Assembly (NCBI GenBank): GCA_946902985.2
Contig: OX336396.1
Span: 237,476,297 to 237,540,296 of the forward strand
Reading direction: 5' to 3'
DNA length: 64,000 nucleotides
DNA from: Meconema thalassinum
Lineage: Eukaryota; Arthropoda; Insecta; Orthoptera; Tettigoniidae
Every line of letters starts with the position of its first letter. Position 1 is the stretch's first letter. Positions 41,800-53,044 of the stretch are shown one piece after another. A program made the position numbers and the translations under genes. Below the pieces are notes generated by a model that saw only the letters and a program-made list of their open reading frames with translations, was not told the DNA's origin and ran no database searches.

Positions 41800-42869
41800 A
41801 AATAAAAGAAATATAAATAGCCTACACATGAAAATAGGAAATAGAAAAAATATATTTTGCCCTATAAAGCGTTAACGGCCGAAGGGACCCGATGCGCTGA
41901 TCACACGTCACCCCATAATCTGCAGGCCAAATGGCTGGGCAGCGGTCGCTTGGTAGGTCTAGGCCATGGGCTGTAGAGCAACGAACTTCCCGGACGGACT
42001 GTATAAAGTGCAAAAATAAGATTGTGATATCCGTCAGTGGTCCACACGACTATACTCCGTGAAATGCTGATTTATTGCTGTTTTATTGGCTGATATAGCA
42101 GGTCATGGACTTCTAGGCCATTATACTTTACTGAAGGAGGAAGAGTTTCAATTCCTTGAAAATGGAAAGGATGAGAGACATTTTAATAGTTCCAAGAATT
42201 AGAATTTCACTATCGCGTTAGGCTGTTAATATAATCGAGTTATCTAGTTGCAAAACACGTTATGTCCATTTATTTCTCAAAATGAGTTATGACCACCATT
42301 TTATGTATCTCATCATGATATAGGCTACATTTCATTATTTTAATAGTTATGCAAACTCAGTTTTATCTGCATGTTCAGTGCTGATTAGAGCTCCTGCAGA
42401 AGTCGTTGCGTCCCACTCAACAGAAGATTTGAAAAACTCGTGGTGTTGAATCATAAAATCATACAAACTGTGCTAGGTGTGAAAGAACTTATATAACCTT
42501 TTAAAAGAATGATTTCTTGATGGTATCTTAAAAAGAAAAAGTGAGGTTTAAACATCAAAATAGGTTATATATTAAATTTCAAACTTATTTACATACGTGT
42601 AATAATATTGCATATTGTTAATTGCAGCCAACGAAATGCTTTTGGAAATAACACATATTTTAAAAGTTGCATTGTTTTGGAGATTTTGTGGAATGACGAA
42701 GATGTAAGATTACAGTTTAATTACAAAATGCCAATCTCCTTGCTTTATTTCATAACAAATGACAGAATTTTGCAATTCCTGAACATTTGTTTGTATGGAC
42801 ATAACGAGTTTTGCAACTGGATGACTAATGATATTGATTTTACGTCTCTTTTAACTAATGCGGCTGTTA
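41800..42869. other. no supported gene
   Basis: AT-rich. A 121-codon frame at 42608-42973 has no known motif and runs into SINE-J, so it is not called. Confidence 0.5.
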
Positions 42870-43025
42870 GAGACGCCGGGGTGCCGGAATTTTGCCCCGA
42901 GGGTGATCTGTATTGTATCTGTAAATCTCGTACTAACACGGCTCCCTCGCCAACTGACTGCACCGGGATTTGATCCCGCAACCTTGGGAACAGCAGACGA
43001 TAACGTTACCGCTGAGCCACGCAGC
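42870..43025 (-). mobile_element. SINE-J
   Basis: Minus strand starts GGCTGCGTGGCTCAGCGGTA (A box TGGCTCAGCGG), B box GGGATCAAATCCCGG. Body ends near CAAAATTCCGGCACCCCG. Single copy in the window. Confidence 0.75.
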
Positions 43026-43134
43026 CAGTAATCTCAGTTGTTAGATCATGTCTTATGTAAAGAGTTCCAACAACACTAGACTCTCCCTAATCCGGTCATT
43101 CCCTGCACATGTGGTTGCGGTATCAGCGGAAATG

Positions 43135-43325
43135 CCGGATCATTAAGAGGAGGGTTCGATTTCCACCTCGGTCATCCTGGAAGTGATTTTCCATGGTATT
43201 CCCCCACTTTTACTCCTGGCAAATGCTGGGATGGTGCCTAAATTAGGGACACGGCTGCCTCCTTCCCAATCCTGTCCACAATTCACAAATACACACAGTA
43301 GTACAGGTAGCCTATTACAATAAAA
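43135..43325 (+). mobile_element. SINE-E CCD and tail, head missing
   Basis: GGGTTCGATTTCCACCTCGG, TCATCCTGGAAGTGATTTTC, CAAATGCTGGGATGGTGCC, then T1 remnants (ACAAATACACACAGTAGTAC). Confidence 0.8.
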
Positions 43326-43366
43326 AAATAAAATTAATTAATTAATAAATACAATGGAAACTTTGG

Positions 43367-43760
43367 AACAACAAACGAAGTCTACAAGAATGTAGAAAAT
43401 ATCTCTGAGACCATAAGGAAACGGAGGCTAATATTTCTTGGACACCTGTGCAGAATGGACAAATCCAAAGTAACCAAACAGTTATTTGACTACTTCTGGA
43501 ACAAAAAGTCCACTACACCATGGATTAAAGAAACTCGGAAATACATTGAAAGATCTAACATCCCGGAGGTCCAAATGTTAGAAAGGGATACGTTTCGAAA
43601 CAGTACACACGATCTGGAAGGGTTTCAAGACGAGATAAGTGCTACAAAGACGGGAAGAGCTTGGGCGGAAAACCAACGGCAGTAGCACAGCGAACATATG
43701 AAGGAGTACTGGAGGCAGAGGAAATTACTTACAAAGCAGAAATGGTGAAATTGTAGCGTG
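43367..43760 (+). pseudogene. LINE ORF2 C-terminal fragment
   Basis: The frame gives ETIRKRRLIFLGHLCRMDKS, KVTKQLFDYFWNKKSTTPWI and MLERDTFRNSTHDLEGFQDE, then a stop at 43683 followed by further similarity (HSEHMKEYWRQRK). The 'RKRRLxFxGHLxRM' region is the C-terminal part of an endonuclease-RT LINE. The RT itself is absent. Two related fragments are at 44285 and 63510. Confidence 0.75.
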
Positions 43761-43914
43761 ATCCTAAGTGAACAATTCGCAAATAAAAAGAAGATACAGT
43801 CAGTCTGAGAGACTAAGACTTTATATCATTTCAAATGACGCATGCTACAAATGCTACTCATTTTAGAAAGGCTCAGGAGGGCTTCTCGCTTCGCTCGAAG
43901 TCCCAGGACTCTTT

Positions 43915-44190
43915 CAACAGACTCCTTTACCCATTAACTTAGGCTTCCCGCGCAGGGAGCGGAGAGCGAGAGGTGCACTCTGCTGCATGACGTCACGCAC
44001 TCGCCGTCTCCGTATGGCATAACGCCAGACCCCTGGAGTAAACTCAGACTCAACAGACTCCATTACCCTTTAACTTAGGCTTCCCGCGTGGGGAACGGAC
44101 CGCGGGAGGTGCACTCTGCTGCATGACGTCATGCACTCGCCGTCTCCGTATCGCATAACGCCAGACCCCAGGAGTAAACTCAGACTCAGT
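43915..44190 (+). repeat. tandem duplication of 137 bp with CRE palindromes
   Basis: Two units (43915-44052, 44053-44190) of CAACAGACTCC...GAGTAAACTCAGACT, about 93% identical. Each holds GCTGCATGACGTCA. A third TGACGTCA lies at 44213-44220. Confidence 0.85.
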
Positions 44191-44284
44191 GCATATGCAC
44201 TGAACAACATGATGACGTCATACACGCCGTAACCGCAACGCATAACGGTAGACCAAACATAACGATGAAGTCGACAAGGTCATT

Positions 44285-44640
44285 TGAAATGATAAAATAC
44301 AATAAAAAGATAATACTAATATTCTATGGGCACATCTTCCGTATGGACAACGACCGGCTCATAAAGAAATGTTCTAAAATCCAAGACATCTAGAATAAAG
44401 TGGTTCCGAGAGTGTGAGAAAGATCTGAGAGAGAGAGACAGAGAGACATTGCAAATTATAAATAAATGACAGGGACAGTTTCAGAAGGGCTGTGGAAAAC
44501 CATCAGGGTTTTATAGTGGATTCAAAACTAGAGAGGATCTTTATCCGAAGAGAGAAAGAAAGCGCTGACTGATGGGCTCAAAAATTACTGGCAGGATATC
44601 AAAGCTGGCAAACGAACAAGATCTACTCGTTACTGAAATG
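44285..44640 (+). pseudogene. degenerate LINE C-terminal fragment
   Basis: IKYNKKIILIFYGHIFRMDN and DRLIKKCSKIQDI resemble the same C-terminal region as 43367. Several stops and frame changes follow. Confidence 0.6.
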
Positions 44641-44726
44641 AGATTGATTGTTAACACGCAGTATATAGAGACTCAATTCGGATCTAAAAAAAAATACAAT
44701 AAATAATTAAATAAATTTCTCTATAT

Positions 44727-45470
44727 AAAAATGATGATGATGATGATGATGATAATTGTTGTTTTAAGGGGCCTAACATCTAGGTTATCGGCCCCTGATG
44801 GTTTGGGTGATCGTGAAGATGAAATTGAAATGCAAACCTAAAAACTAAAACTAACTACTAACCTACATACTAGAATAACTAAAGGAGAATAAGGCAAATA
44901 AAGGACAGGACGAAAAGAAATGCCCTCAACCCTCGAAGAATGCGGATTGAGGGACTTGGAAGGAAGGAGAGCCATAAAGGCAGATAGGAAAGTGAAAGAG
45001 GAGAGGGTCCGCTCCACAGGTAAGGGACAAAAGGGGGAAACCGGACCCAGCCCAGGAATCCCTCGGGGTCGCCAACTCCCGAACTCACCAGCCGTGACCC
45101 CCTGAGGGTGTAGCATTATCTAGGGTGCACCAAAAGTGATGGGGCTACATACACCCTGCCTCCTTGAGGGCTTTGAGCAGAAGGCAGGAGATAACATGAA
45201 AAGAAAAAGAAGGCTGACCCCTTCCAGAAGGAGGGTATCAGGAAAAATGAGACAAGGGCCAATTAAGGCGGGAAAGGAAGAGACTCCCTAGGCCTCAGAT
45301 ACCCTAATATCGTCGGGGTCGGAAGAGAACAAGAGTTGACCAAGCGAGGTCGACAGGAAAGAAGACGGAGAGGAGCCCGGCACAAGTAAGTGGAAGCAAT
45401 GCCGGACTCGACTGGGGTCCCGTGGTCGCCAACCCACGTCCCACTATATGTGAGCCCCTGGGGGGGGGGT
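44727..45470 (-). repeat. dispersed 0.7-kb repeat with (GAT)n end, copy 2
   Basis: Partner of 38285-38998 with the same landmarks (GGGGCCTAACATCTAGGTTA, GGAATCCCTCGGGGTCGCCA, CCCGTGGTCGCCAACCCACG). Confidence 0.75.
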
Positions 45471-46020
45471 ATATAAAAATGAATGTACGTGATAGTTTGT
45501 GTGTCTGTCTTTTATGCTTTCATATACCATTCATCCGATTGCGATGAAACTTTAGTGAGTTGTTGTGTACACACCCGTGAAGGTTTTTGACTTAATGAAT
45601 CCATCATATACTATTCATCCGGTCACGATGTAACTTTGGTGAGTTGTTGTGAACACTCCTGCATAGGTTTCTGAGTAAATCCATATTACCATAGTTAGCG
45701 CACGAGTAGATTCAACAAATGACTGACGGCGCGTGAATCGCTTCAACAAAGTCCCGTATGCGTTCATAAACCATTCATACGATTCCGATGAAACTTTGGT
45801 GAGTTGTTGTGTACACTCTTGCGAATGTTTCTGACTTAGTAAAACCATATTACAATAGGTAGTGCACGAGTAGATTTAACAAATGACTGACGGCGCGCGA
45901 ATCGTTTCAACAAAATCCCGCATGCGATCATATACTATTCATCCAATTGCGATGAAACTGTGGTGAGTTGTGTGCACGCTCCCGCGAATGTTTCTGAATT
46001 AGTAAATCCATTTTACATTG
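45471..46020 (+). repeat. tandem repeat array, units up to 164 bp
   Basis: CATATAC(C/T)ATTCATCC followed by GATGAAACTTTGGTGAGTTG recurs at 45526, 45603, 45767 and 45930. The first unit is short (77 bp); the next two are 164 and 163 bp. The lead-in AAAAATGAATGTACGTGA is of a type often seen in arthropod interspersed repeats. Confidence 0.85.
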
Positions 46021-46148
46021 TTTTAGAGGCAGCTAGCGGGGGGGGGGGGATATTGTGTATCCAAAAGCACTTCAACAAATAAAATTACAACGCCAACACT
46101 TTCTTTGATTGGCATTGCAACGAATGCCGGGTACAGCTTGTCATTGAT

Positions 46149-46476
46149 GAAAAAATCCACAGCCTGCTTCCAGTCTCCGACCGGGTCAGGAATGGAATGA
46201 ATGAAGCTTCCATCTAGCGGCGAGGATATGAACTGTGCTGGCTGCCGATGCCTGTCGCACTCCTCTGGGGCAATAATTAAATGAATGACAGATGGAATGA
46301 AATGATAGTGGAGAGTGTTGCTGGAATGAAATGTTGACAGGGAAAACCGGAGTACCCGGAGAAAAACCTGTCTGCCTCCGTTTTGTCCAGCACAGATCTC
46401 ACATGGAGTGACCGGGATTTGAACCACGGACCCAGCGGTGAGAGGCCGGCGTGCTGCCGCCTAAGCCACGGAGGCT
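46149..46476 (-). mobile_element. SINE-D with 15-bp TSD
   Basis: Nearly identical to 609-940. TSD CAGCTTGTCATTGAT lies at 46134-46148 and 46477-46491. Confidence 0.92.
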
Positions 46477-46491
46477 CAGCTTGTCATTGAT

Positions 46492-47158
46492 AAAATAAAT
46501 AAATCAATTAATTAACAAATAAAACAAACAACCGAATGAATATCTTCCATCTACATGGTTCGTACTCTGTGTAGCCTACAATACAGGAGCTAACTATTTA
46601 AAGCCTCCTTGGTTAGCAAGTTATTGAGGTTTTAAGGGGCGGAACTACGAGGTCATCTGCACCCCTCCTTGGTTAAATATATAGATTTTGATTCTTTTAG
46701 GGAGTTCGTGGTCATCAGTTCCGTGCACTTGACTGTGTTATTGTAAGTAACTGTTGTTATTAAGGTCAAGGATTGAGGTACCAACCCGGTATTTCTTTGG
46801 AGTGATTGTGGATGAACCACATCCAGGACGGTCACTGCTGAAGCCGGGATTTGAATCTCCGATCACCAGTTACCTAGTTCTGTTGTGGAGCGTTCCCTAT
46901 GTTGATGAGTGTCTTAGAGAATAGGAAGAAGAAAAAAAGAAGGTCTATGTAAGGTCATTCTAGCCTTCAAATAAGCGAGTAGCTTCGAGGTCTCAAGAGA
47001 GCACGAGTTGACCTAGGAAGTCTGGACAGAAAATACAAGAGATAGAAGTCTGACATAAATGAATCGAAGAAATGTACTCAGCTCAAGGCCACGTGATAAC
47101 AAAACAAGTTTAAAATGTGGGTTGAGAGGCAACCAAGTTACTTCTATACCACGGAGCA
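46492..47158. other. no recognisable feature
   Basis: Unassigned; a short CTCCTTGGTTA duplication at 46604-46614 and 46665-46675. Confidence 0.4.
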
Positions 47159-47251
47159 GTCTCTCACATTTAGTTGTTATTGTATCATTCTAAGGGATTG
47201 GACATCATTGTCATTTCATCCCCGTGTACTTGGGTGTGTTTAGGCCTGTAT

Positions 47252-47252
<1 letters not shown>

Positions 47253-47302
<50 letters not shown>
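47253..47302 (+). repeat. ATCA microsatellite
   Basis: About 12 ATCA units, inside the T1 tail of SINE-E. Confidence 0.95.
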
Positions 47303-47357
47303 TTTTCTTTGATAACCTGTGTTATTGTCGCATCTGTAGTAGTGTGTGTATTTTGCA

Positions 47358-48149
47358 CGAGGGCTTTCTATATTGTTTTACTCTTTATCTTCTTCTACCC
47401 AAATGAAGAACATTACACATCAGTTGCTACATCCACCCTCTCAACATAATCTCCTTGTAACTTTATGCACTTTTGTCATCGATGTGTCAGTCTCTCCAGA
47501 TCTTCCTGAAACCATTCTTTCTGAGTGCTGCTTTGACAGCTCTGTCCATAGGTTTCTTCATGTTCCCGACGAGGTGATAATCGCTTGGTGCCAAGTCGGG
47601 AAAGTATGGTGGATGTGGCAGCACCGTGAATCCCATTTGATCAATGGCAGCGGTGGTCTCTCGGCTAGTATGGGGGCGGGCATTGTCATGTTGCAGAAGC
47701 ACACCTTTAGCCCATTTTCCTGGCCGCTTAGTTTGAATGGCACGGCGTAAGCGCTCAAGGGTCGCCACATTTACTGCACTGTTAATCGTGGCCTCCAATT
47801 CCAGCCAGTCAATGATGGATGATGCCCTTTGTGTCCCAGAACACTGTCGCCATTCGCTTGCCAACTGATGACATTGTTCGACATTTCTTTGGCGGTGGAC
47901 TGCCTCTATGCTTCCATTGCATGGTCGCCGTTTGGCGAATTTTGCAGAACTGGACACAGCTGTCAAGGCATGGATACGCATCACTCCGAAAGAATGGTTT
48001 CAGGAAGGTCTGGAGAGACTGACACATCGATGGCAAAAGTGCATAAAACTACAAGGATATTATGTTGAGTAGGTAGACGTAACAGCTGATGTACTTCATT
48101 TGGGTAGAAAAAAAAATGCAATGTAATACAATTTAGTACACGCCTTTCG
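47358..48149 (-). mobile_element. mariner-derived foldback element
   Basis: TA at 48150-48151 and CA (decayed TA) at 47356-47357 flank the unit. The outer ends begin CGAGGGC / CGAAAGG, mariner-like. Inverted arms of about 195 bp (47358-47551, 47950-48149) both encode the C-terminal end of the transposase, one on each strand. The arms therefore duplicate the 3' end of the element, not a normal short TIR of about 30 bp. Confidence 0.82.
47487..47990 (-). pseudogene. mariner transposase, C-terminal catalytic fragment
   Basis: The frame contains LLQHDNARPHTSRETTAAI and VLPHPPYFPDLAPSDYHLVG. The Asp in HDNARPH and the Asp in APSD are separated by 34 residues, as in the DD34D mariner core. The first catalytic Asp region (VFWDTKGII) is present upstream but in another frame. 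The natural end (KEWFQE.LERLTHRWQKCI) is also out of frame. The N-terminal HTH half is absent. A dead copy. Confidence 0.85.
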
Positions 48150-48420
48150 TAATAGAGGCGAGGCTTAGGAAGGAGGTGGCCGTGGCCTTAAGTTATGAAC
48201 CATCCCGGTATTTGCCTGGCGTAGAAGTGAGCCCAGAGGATAACCTTTTCTAGGATGCCTGAAGTAGGAATACTATTCCTCTCAGCTTTGCCTCACGAGG
48301 CCGTTCCAGTCCTCAAATCAGAATTAAATTTCTTCGCGGAGCCGTGAATCAAACCCGGACTTCAGGGGTGACAGACAAGAATGCTAGCCATTACACCACG
48401 AGATGGTCTCTCACATTTAG

Positions 48421-49579
48421 GGACCGGGTTCACAACGCCGTCAGTAAACGCCTCGTTAATTTTAACATCGGAATTAAACTTGTTGGCGTTTCACCAGCAC
48501 ATTCGCCGATTGGCATTAGCAAAGGAATCGTTATGTTTAAGGGCTGTGCAAAACTCATTGAAAGATGATGAGTGTATATTCTTTGATTTATCAAGCGGGC
48601 CGTGAACTGAAAAAAGCTTAAAAGTTATATACTCCTTGATTAAAAACAAACCTGGCTGATGAGGAATAGAGGAAGATGAACCGGGGACTGAAGTTTTCTT
48701 TGGTTGGAAGAAACGTAGCCTACTTATCCACTTGGTGGATAAATATCGTGAAATCGTTGAAAATAAGAGGACTGATGCTATGACGTCTACGTAGCCTTTT
48801 ATTAAATCAACTACATGTGATATAGACCATAATGCATCACACGGTACCTCTACTTACCGGTAGTATAAAACAAAGTCCCTGATTCTTGGATGCCACGGGT
48901 AATCTCGAGAACCACTCGATGGATTTTGATGCGGTTTTCACCACTCTATAAAGGATATCTCGAGGAGGGTGTCTGTAGAAAATAATTTATTTATGATCAA
49001 AGGAAGCCAAGAAGTAACGATTTCAGTGAAAAATTCGAAAAAAAAACTGCCGTCCGTGCGCTTTTTGAGCTTAGCTGGGCAAACCGTTAAAAATATCAAT
49101 ATACTGTACTAGGAGTGTAAAAATTGTTCAGCATGAAAAGTTCTGCAAAAAAGTCGGCGAGAGCATATGCCTAGCTTCAATACATCACCCACTATAAGTG
49201 TTTTTACCTTTTCATTTCTTCCAACAATTTCCATTCAATTATTGAGGCGACAGTTTACGAGCTAGCTAGTTACACATAAGTAAGGAATGGTACATATCTT
49301 AGGTTCTATCATCTGTAGAACATTCAACACAGAAGGTTTTGACGACCGAAATCTCATGATAATATTCTGCGTCGTCGCATTCATCAAAGTAATTCCCCCG
49401 TTCTTTATAAATTTGAGGTCGACGAATATCTAGCAAGTCTTCAAAAACATCGTCATCGTTGTGAATAAAGTTTAATGCACGCTCCGTTTTGGATTGGAAT
49501 GTCACGTAAATCGATCGTCAGCCGTTAATTGTATGTAGACACAGCAATTAGTTTTAATGGTTCATTAGGGATGTTCTTT
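48421..49579. other. no supported gene
   Basis: Unassigned AT-rich sequence. Small frames at 48344-48605 and 49299-49505 lack recognisable motifs. Confidence 0.45.
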
Positions 49580-49928
49580 TTATTATTTTTATTTTTTAGC
49601 GTAGGGCTTTTAGTGCCGGGAGTGTTCGAGGACATGTTCGGCTCGCCAGAGTTTGTAGATTCTTCTAAGCGGACACCCATGGGGTGAGCTACACGTACCT
49701 TCGCGTGTGGAGTGTTGTCTGGGGAGGAAAGTTTGAATGTAAGGACGAGGAATTGGAAGGTAGCGGCTGTGGCCTATAGTGAGGAACCAACCCCAGCATT
49801 TGCCTGGAAGGAAGATGGGAAACCACAGAAGATCATCTTCAAGGTTGCCGGCGAGGGGATTCGAATCTCCTCGTCTCCGGATGGGAGCGACTGCCTGCAG
49901 CCACGCAGTAACGACCACGGCTAACTCA
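49580..49928 (-). mobile_element. SINE-H (head H + CCD + tail T2)
   Basis: Minus strand: head with CGTTACTGCGTGGCTGCAGG and B box AGATTCGAATCCCC, CCD (TGGTTTCCCATCTTC, CCAGGCAAATGCTGGGG, GGCCACAGCCGCTACCTTCC), then T2 (GTGTAGCTCACCCCATGGGT, CTCGAACACTCCCGGCAC, AAAAGCCCTACGCTAAAAAA). It joins the central block to a tail otherwise seen on SINE-A bodies. Confidence 0.85.
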
Positions 49929-50329
49929 CCAGGTATTAGGGATGTTAATGGATTGTTATAGTTTGGTGAACCATGACATTTCGATAATCGTTCTTTGCCT
50001 TTAATGGTTTGTTAACATTTTCACAAACTATGGTGAACCTGACCCTTAAGTTCCTTTAAATACTAACGGACAGTGTAGGGTTTTGATCACTTGTTTCTCC
50101 TAGGACACAAACTGTGCTACACAGCCGCTCTCTGTAAGTACAGTAGATTAAGTCACAGTGAGCAAGGACGGCAAACGGTAGTAATTGTGCTGTCATTCGC
50201 AAGTGCCAGAACATTAGTGTGGTCTAGATTATTAATGAATGAAGAATGATCTCATGAGTCACTTCTTATCCTTGACAGTGCAAATTTACACAGAGTAGAT
50301 CTATCGTAATACTACTACTACTACCAACA

Positions 50330-50348
50330 CCACCAAATGATGATGATG

Positions 50349-50392
<44 letters not shown>
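50330..50392 (+). repeat. TGA/TAA microsatellite
   Basis: (GATGAT)n followed by (AATAAT)n. Confidence 0.9.
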
Positions 50393-50394
<2 letters not shown>

Positions 50395-50479
50395 TCTCAG
50401 TCAAGAATATATGACATACATGCGTCGAACAGCTGGCTGACCTATGCGGATCTATTTCCTGAGACTGAGGGGTTCATGA

Positions 50480-51470
50480 CAAGATCAAGTGGCAACAAAG
50501 AACTACGTAAAACACATAATTAAGGCAGACATGCCAGATGACAAATGTAGGAGATGCCATCGCGAATCGGAGACCATCCAGCATATCACAGGGGGCTGTA
50601 TAACAATTTTATCTACGTACTACTTGAAAAGGCATGACCAAGTAGCCAAGATAATCCACCTGAACCTGGTAAAGAAGCACTCCTTAAGTAATAATGTTCT
50701 GCCTTACTATGAATATATTCCTGATGCTGTTCTGGAGAATGATACACACAAGCTACTCTGGGACAGGTCAGTGATCACAGATTGACCTATATCAGCAATC
50801 AGACATTATTCTTATTGATAAAGTGCAGAAGAAAACTCTTATAATAGATATCGCAGTCCCTAACTCGCATAATATCCAGCACAGTTATGCTGAGAAAGTG
50901 ACCAAATACAAAAAAGGCCGGACGTTTGTTTTAGACGAGTGAAAATCTTAATGGAAGCCTGGAGGCGAGTTACTACAGTACCTGTGTTGTTATCAGCTGC
51001 CCCAAGCGGTCCGATGATTGACAAAGCTGTTTCACACTACTACTGAAGTACAGTCATTGGCAAATATAATGACGTTCTGTCCGTAACTACGTAACGTGTA
51101 CTTCCGCGTCACACAATACTTCGACGTGGACTGTACTGTCTGCTCAAGTCTGGAATTCCATTACATCAGATCGGTGGTGACAAGTTTAAAGCGATAGGGT
51201 GAGAGAGTGAGTGTGTGTAGGCTCACCCGCAGGCTTCAAGGTCAAGGGCAATCGTCTAAAACCAACGTCCGGCCTGTACATGCCTCTGGCTGAAGATATC
51301 GGACAGATGTGGCGACAGGAATTTGTCATTGTATTGCCTATCATAATCTCTTCCACAGGGATCATACCGAAGACGCTGAAGGCCAACCTCGATAAATTGG
51401 GGCTCCACCATAATCTGCATACCAGTATGCAGAGAGTCGTTATTTTAGAGACCTGCTCCATAGTTCGTTC
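50480..51470 (+). pseudogene. LINE C-terminal fragments, two blocks
   Basis: Block 1 (50489-50930) gives MPDDKCRRCHRESETIQHIT with a C-C-H-C pattern, PYYEYIPDAVLENDTHKLLW, then in another frame DIILIDKVQKKTLIIDIAVP. Block 2 (51211-51470) gives IIPKTLKANLDKLGLHHNLH and TSMQRVVILETCSIVR. Together they follow the order of the C-terminal zinc-finger and end regions of one LINE family (recalled). The 250 bp between them is not coding. Confidence 0.65.
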
Positions 51471-51803
51471 CTTAACCTACCGATATAGAGAACTCCACTC
51501 CATCTTGCAACAAATGCCGATGAAATGGTGAATTGTACCCAACGATATGGTGAACATATGAGACGAAATAACGATAACTAGAGGACGAGTTATACCAAAT
51601 TAATAGCCACAGAACCACCTTCCGGAACACTGAACAGCAGTGGTTCCCAACCTTTGTCAGCTGACGCCCCCCTTTTCAGATACGAGAGTTCATCGCGCCA
51701 CCTCCCCCCCCCCCCCTCTCACCACTACCACCACTCATCGCTTCTATAACCTCTTCAATTGACGCGGAGGATATGGACCTAACCTAATAACACTCAACAA
51801 ATG

Positions 51804-52420
51804 TCAGTGAGAGGGTTGACACTGTTTTCTCTTGGTAAGATTCGGTATGTTTGGTTTGATATTTGACAGAGCACAGCGGAGATCACTTGCAACATCAAGC
51901 CGACAGCGCTGCTTTGTTTCTATGACACTCTGCGTTAAAAATCCTGACTCGCATAAATATGTCTTTGAAAATGGGAGAATGACACGCAATGCAAATTTGG
52001 CTGTTAAATGATACACTGCAAGACAGTTTACCCAAAGGTTACCCAGTCCTAATATTTTAGAATCTTCTTTTAGCTTTGACCACACTTCAAATCTATGGCT
52101 TCTTCTTGAAGCTGTGCTGGCAATACTTCAATGTCAATGGCAAACGAATTTCTTCTTAACAACCAGGACCATTCTTCCGACGAGATATCAGGAAAGTAGA
52201 AGTTGAATTCTTGTGCCAGGAAATCCAAATGTGACTGAATTTGCACCTAAGCTTATTACGATCACGTTCATTTTCCGGCAAAATTTCATTAAGGCGGTGA
52301 GAGGATGAGAAGTTGTTCAACTGAAGCCGGCGTTTCCATAACTGTATTTTTTCCAGGAATGCATGATATTGGAGTTTTTGCCTTGGAGCTTTAAGTTCAA
52401 ACTGTTCAAAGAAATCACAA
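51804..52420 (-). pseudogene. hAT transposase C-terminal region (ZBED/SCAND3-like)
   Basis: Minus strand: AFLEKIQLWKRRLQLNNFSS, a frame change to LAQEFNFYFPDISSEEWSWL, a second change to VILPFSKTYLCESGFLTQSV and RLDVASDLRCALSNIKPNIP, ending QCQPSH. This order (RNaseH-like end, then TYLCE(S/A)GF dimerisation motif) is that of hAT transposases and their ZBED-type relatives. At least two frameshifts. The N-terminal part upstream of the SINE is not recognisable. Confidence 0.85.
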
Positions 52421-52423
52421 AGA

Positions 52424-52743
52424 GTTCTTTTTTGTCTTGTGGCCTCCTGAGAGGCCAAGTGCAGGTCTTTCTATTCGACGCCCGTGGGCGACCTGCGCGT
52501 CGGGATGAGAGATGGAAGGGATGAAGATGAATGAAACTGGGCAAGGATGTGGAAGGAAGCGGCCGTGGCCTGTCAGAAGGTACTGTCCCAGCATTTGCCT
52601 GGTGTTGAAAATGGGAAATCACGGAAAACCATTTCAAGGACAGCCGACGGTGGGGCTCGAACCCACGCGTCTACCGAGTCAGCAGAGAGCTTGGCCCCAT
52701 GGCCTAACGCAGCGCTTTAGCCAGCGTAGCCAATGCTGTCGGT
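52424..52743 (-). mobile_element. SINE-G nested in hAT, 10-bp TSD
   Basis: Same family as 8745-9063, better preserved. TSD ATCACAAAGA lies at 52414-52423 and 52744-52753. B box GGTTCGAGCCC; CCD GTCCTTGAAATGGTTTTCC, CAGGCAAATGCTGGGACAG, GGCCACGGCCGCTTCCTTCC; T3 tail with a T-run. Confidence 0.92.
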
Positions 52744-53044
52744 ATCACAAAGATATGCCAACGGGACGATAAAACTGTCATGATTTTGCTCCTTACAACC
52801 CAGTAAATTCCTTATTTCGCCTCCAACCTCGCGGCTCCGCTGAGGTTTGTGCCGACAGTTGGCAATTGGGCCTACCAGTACTTTTGAACGATTGACTTGG
52901 TGCGACAATCACTTGGAGAGATTTTAAAAATGTTCGTTTTACAAATTGTAATATTCGAGTAAAAAAAAACTTAATTCGGAAATCACTTCACGCCCCCCTT
53001 GATAAATCCCCACGCCCTCCAGGTTGGGAACCCCTGCACTACAG

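Larger units (their letters stand above)
47174..48405 (-). mobile_element. SINE-E, split by a mariner foldback
   Basis: The minus-strand head ends at 48405. CCD remnants lie at 48165-48290, and tail T1 at 47174-47357. TSD GTCTCTCACATTTAG (15 bp) lies at 47159-47173 and 48406-48420. An (ATCA)n expansion (47253-47302) sits inside T1. Confidence 0.9.
51638..53036 (-). mobile_element. hAT element with decayed ZBED-like transposase
   Basis: Ends are inverted: CAGTGGTTCCCAACCT at 51638 and, on the minus strand, CAGGGGTTCCCAACCTGG at 53036. Flanks CACTGAACAG (left) and CACTACAG (right) look like an 8-bp TSD with a 2-bp change on the left. SINE-G is inserted at 52424. Confidence 0.75.

Noticed and set aside
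42608..42973. 121-codon plus-strand ORF
   Set aside because: Its last 30 codons lie in SINE-J read backwards, and the rest has no familiar domain.
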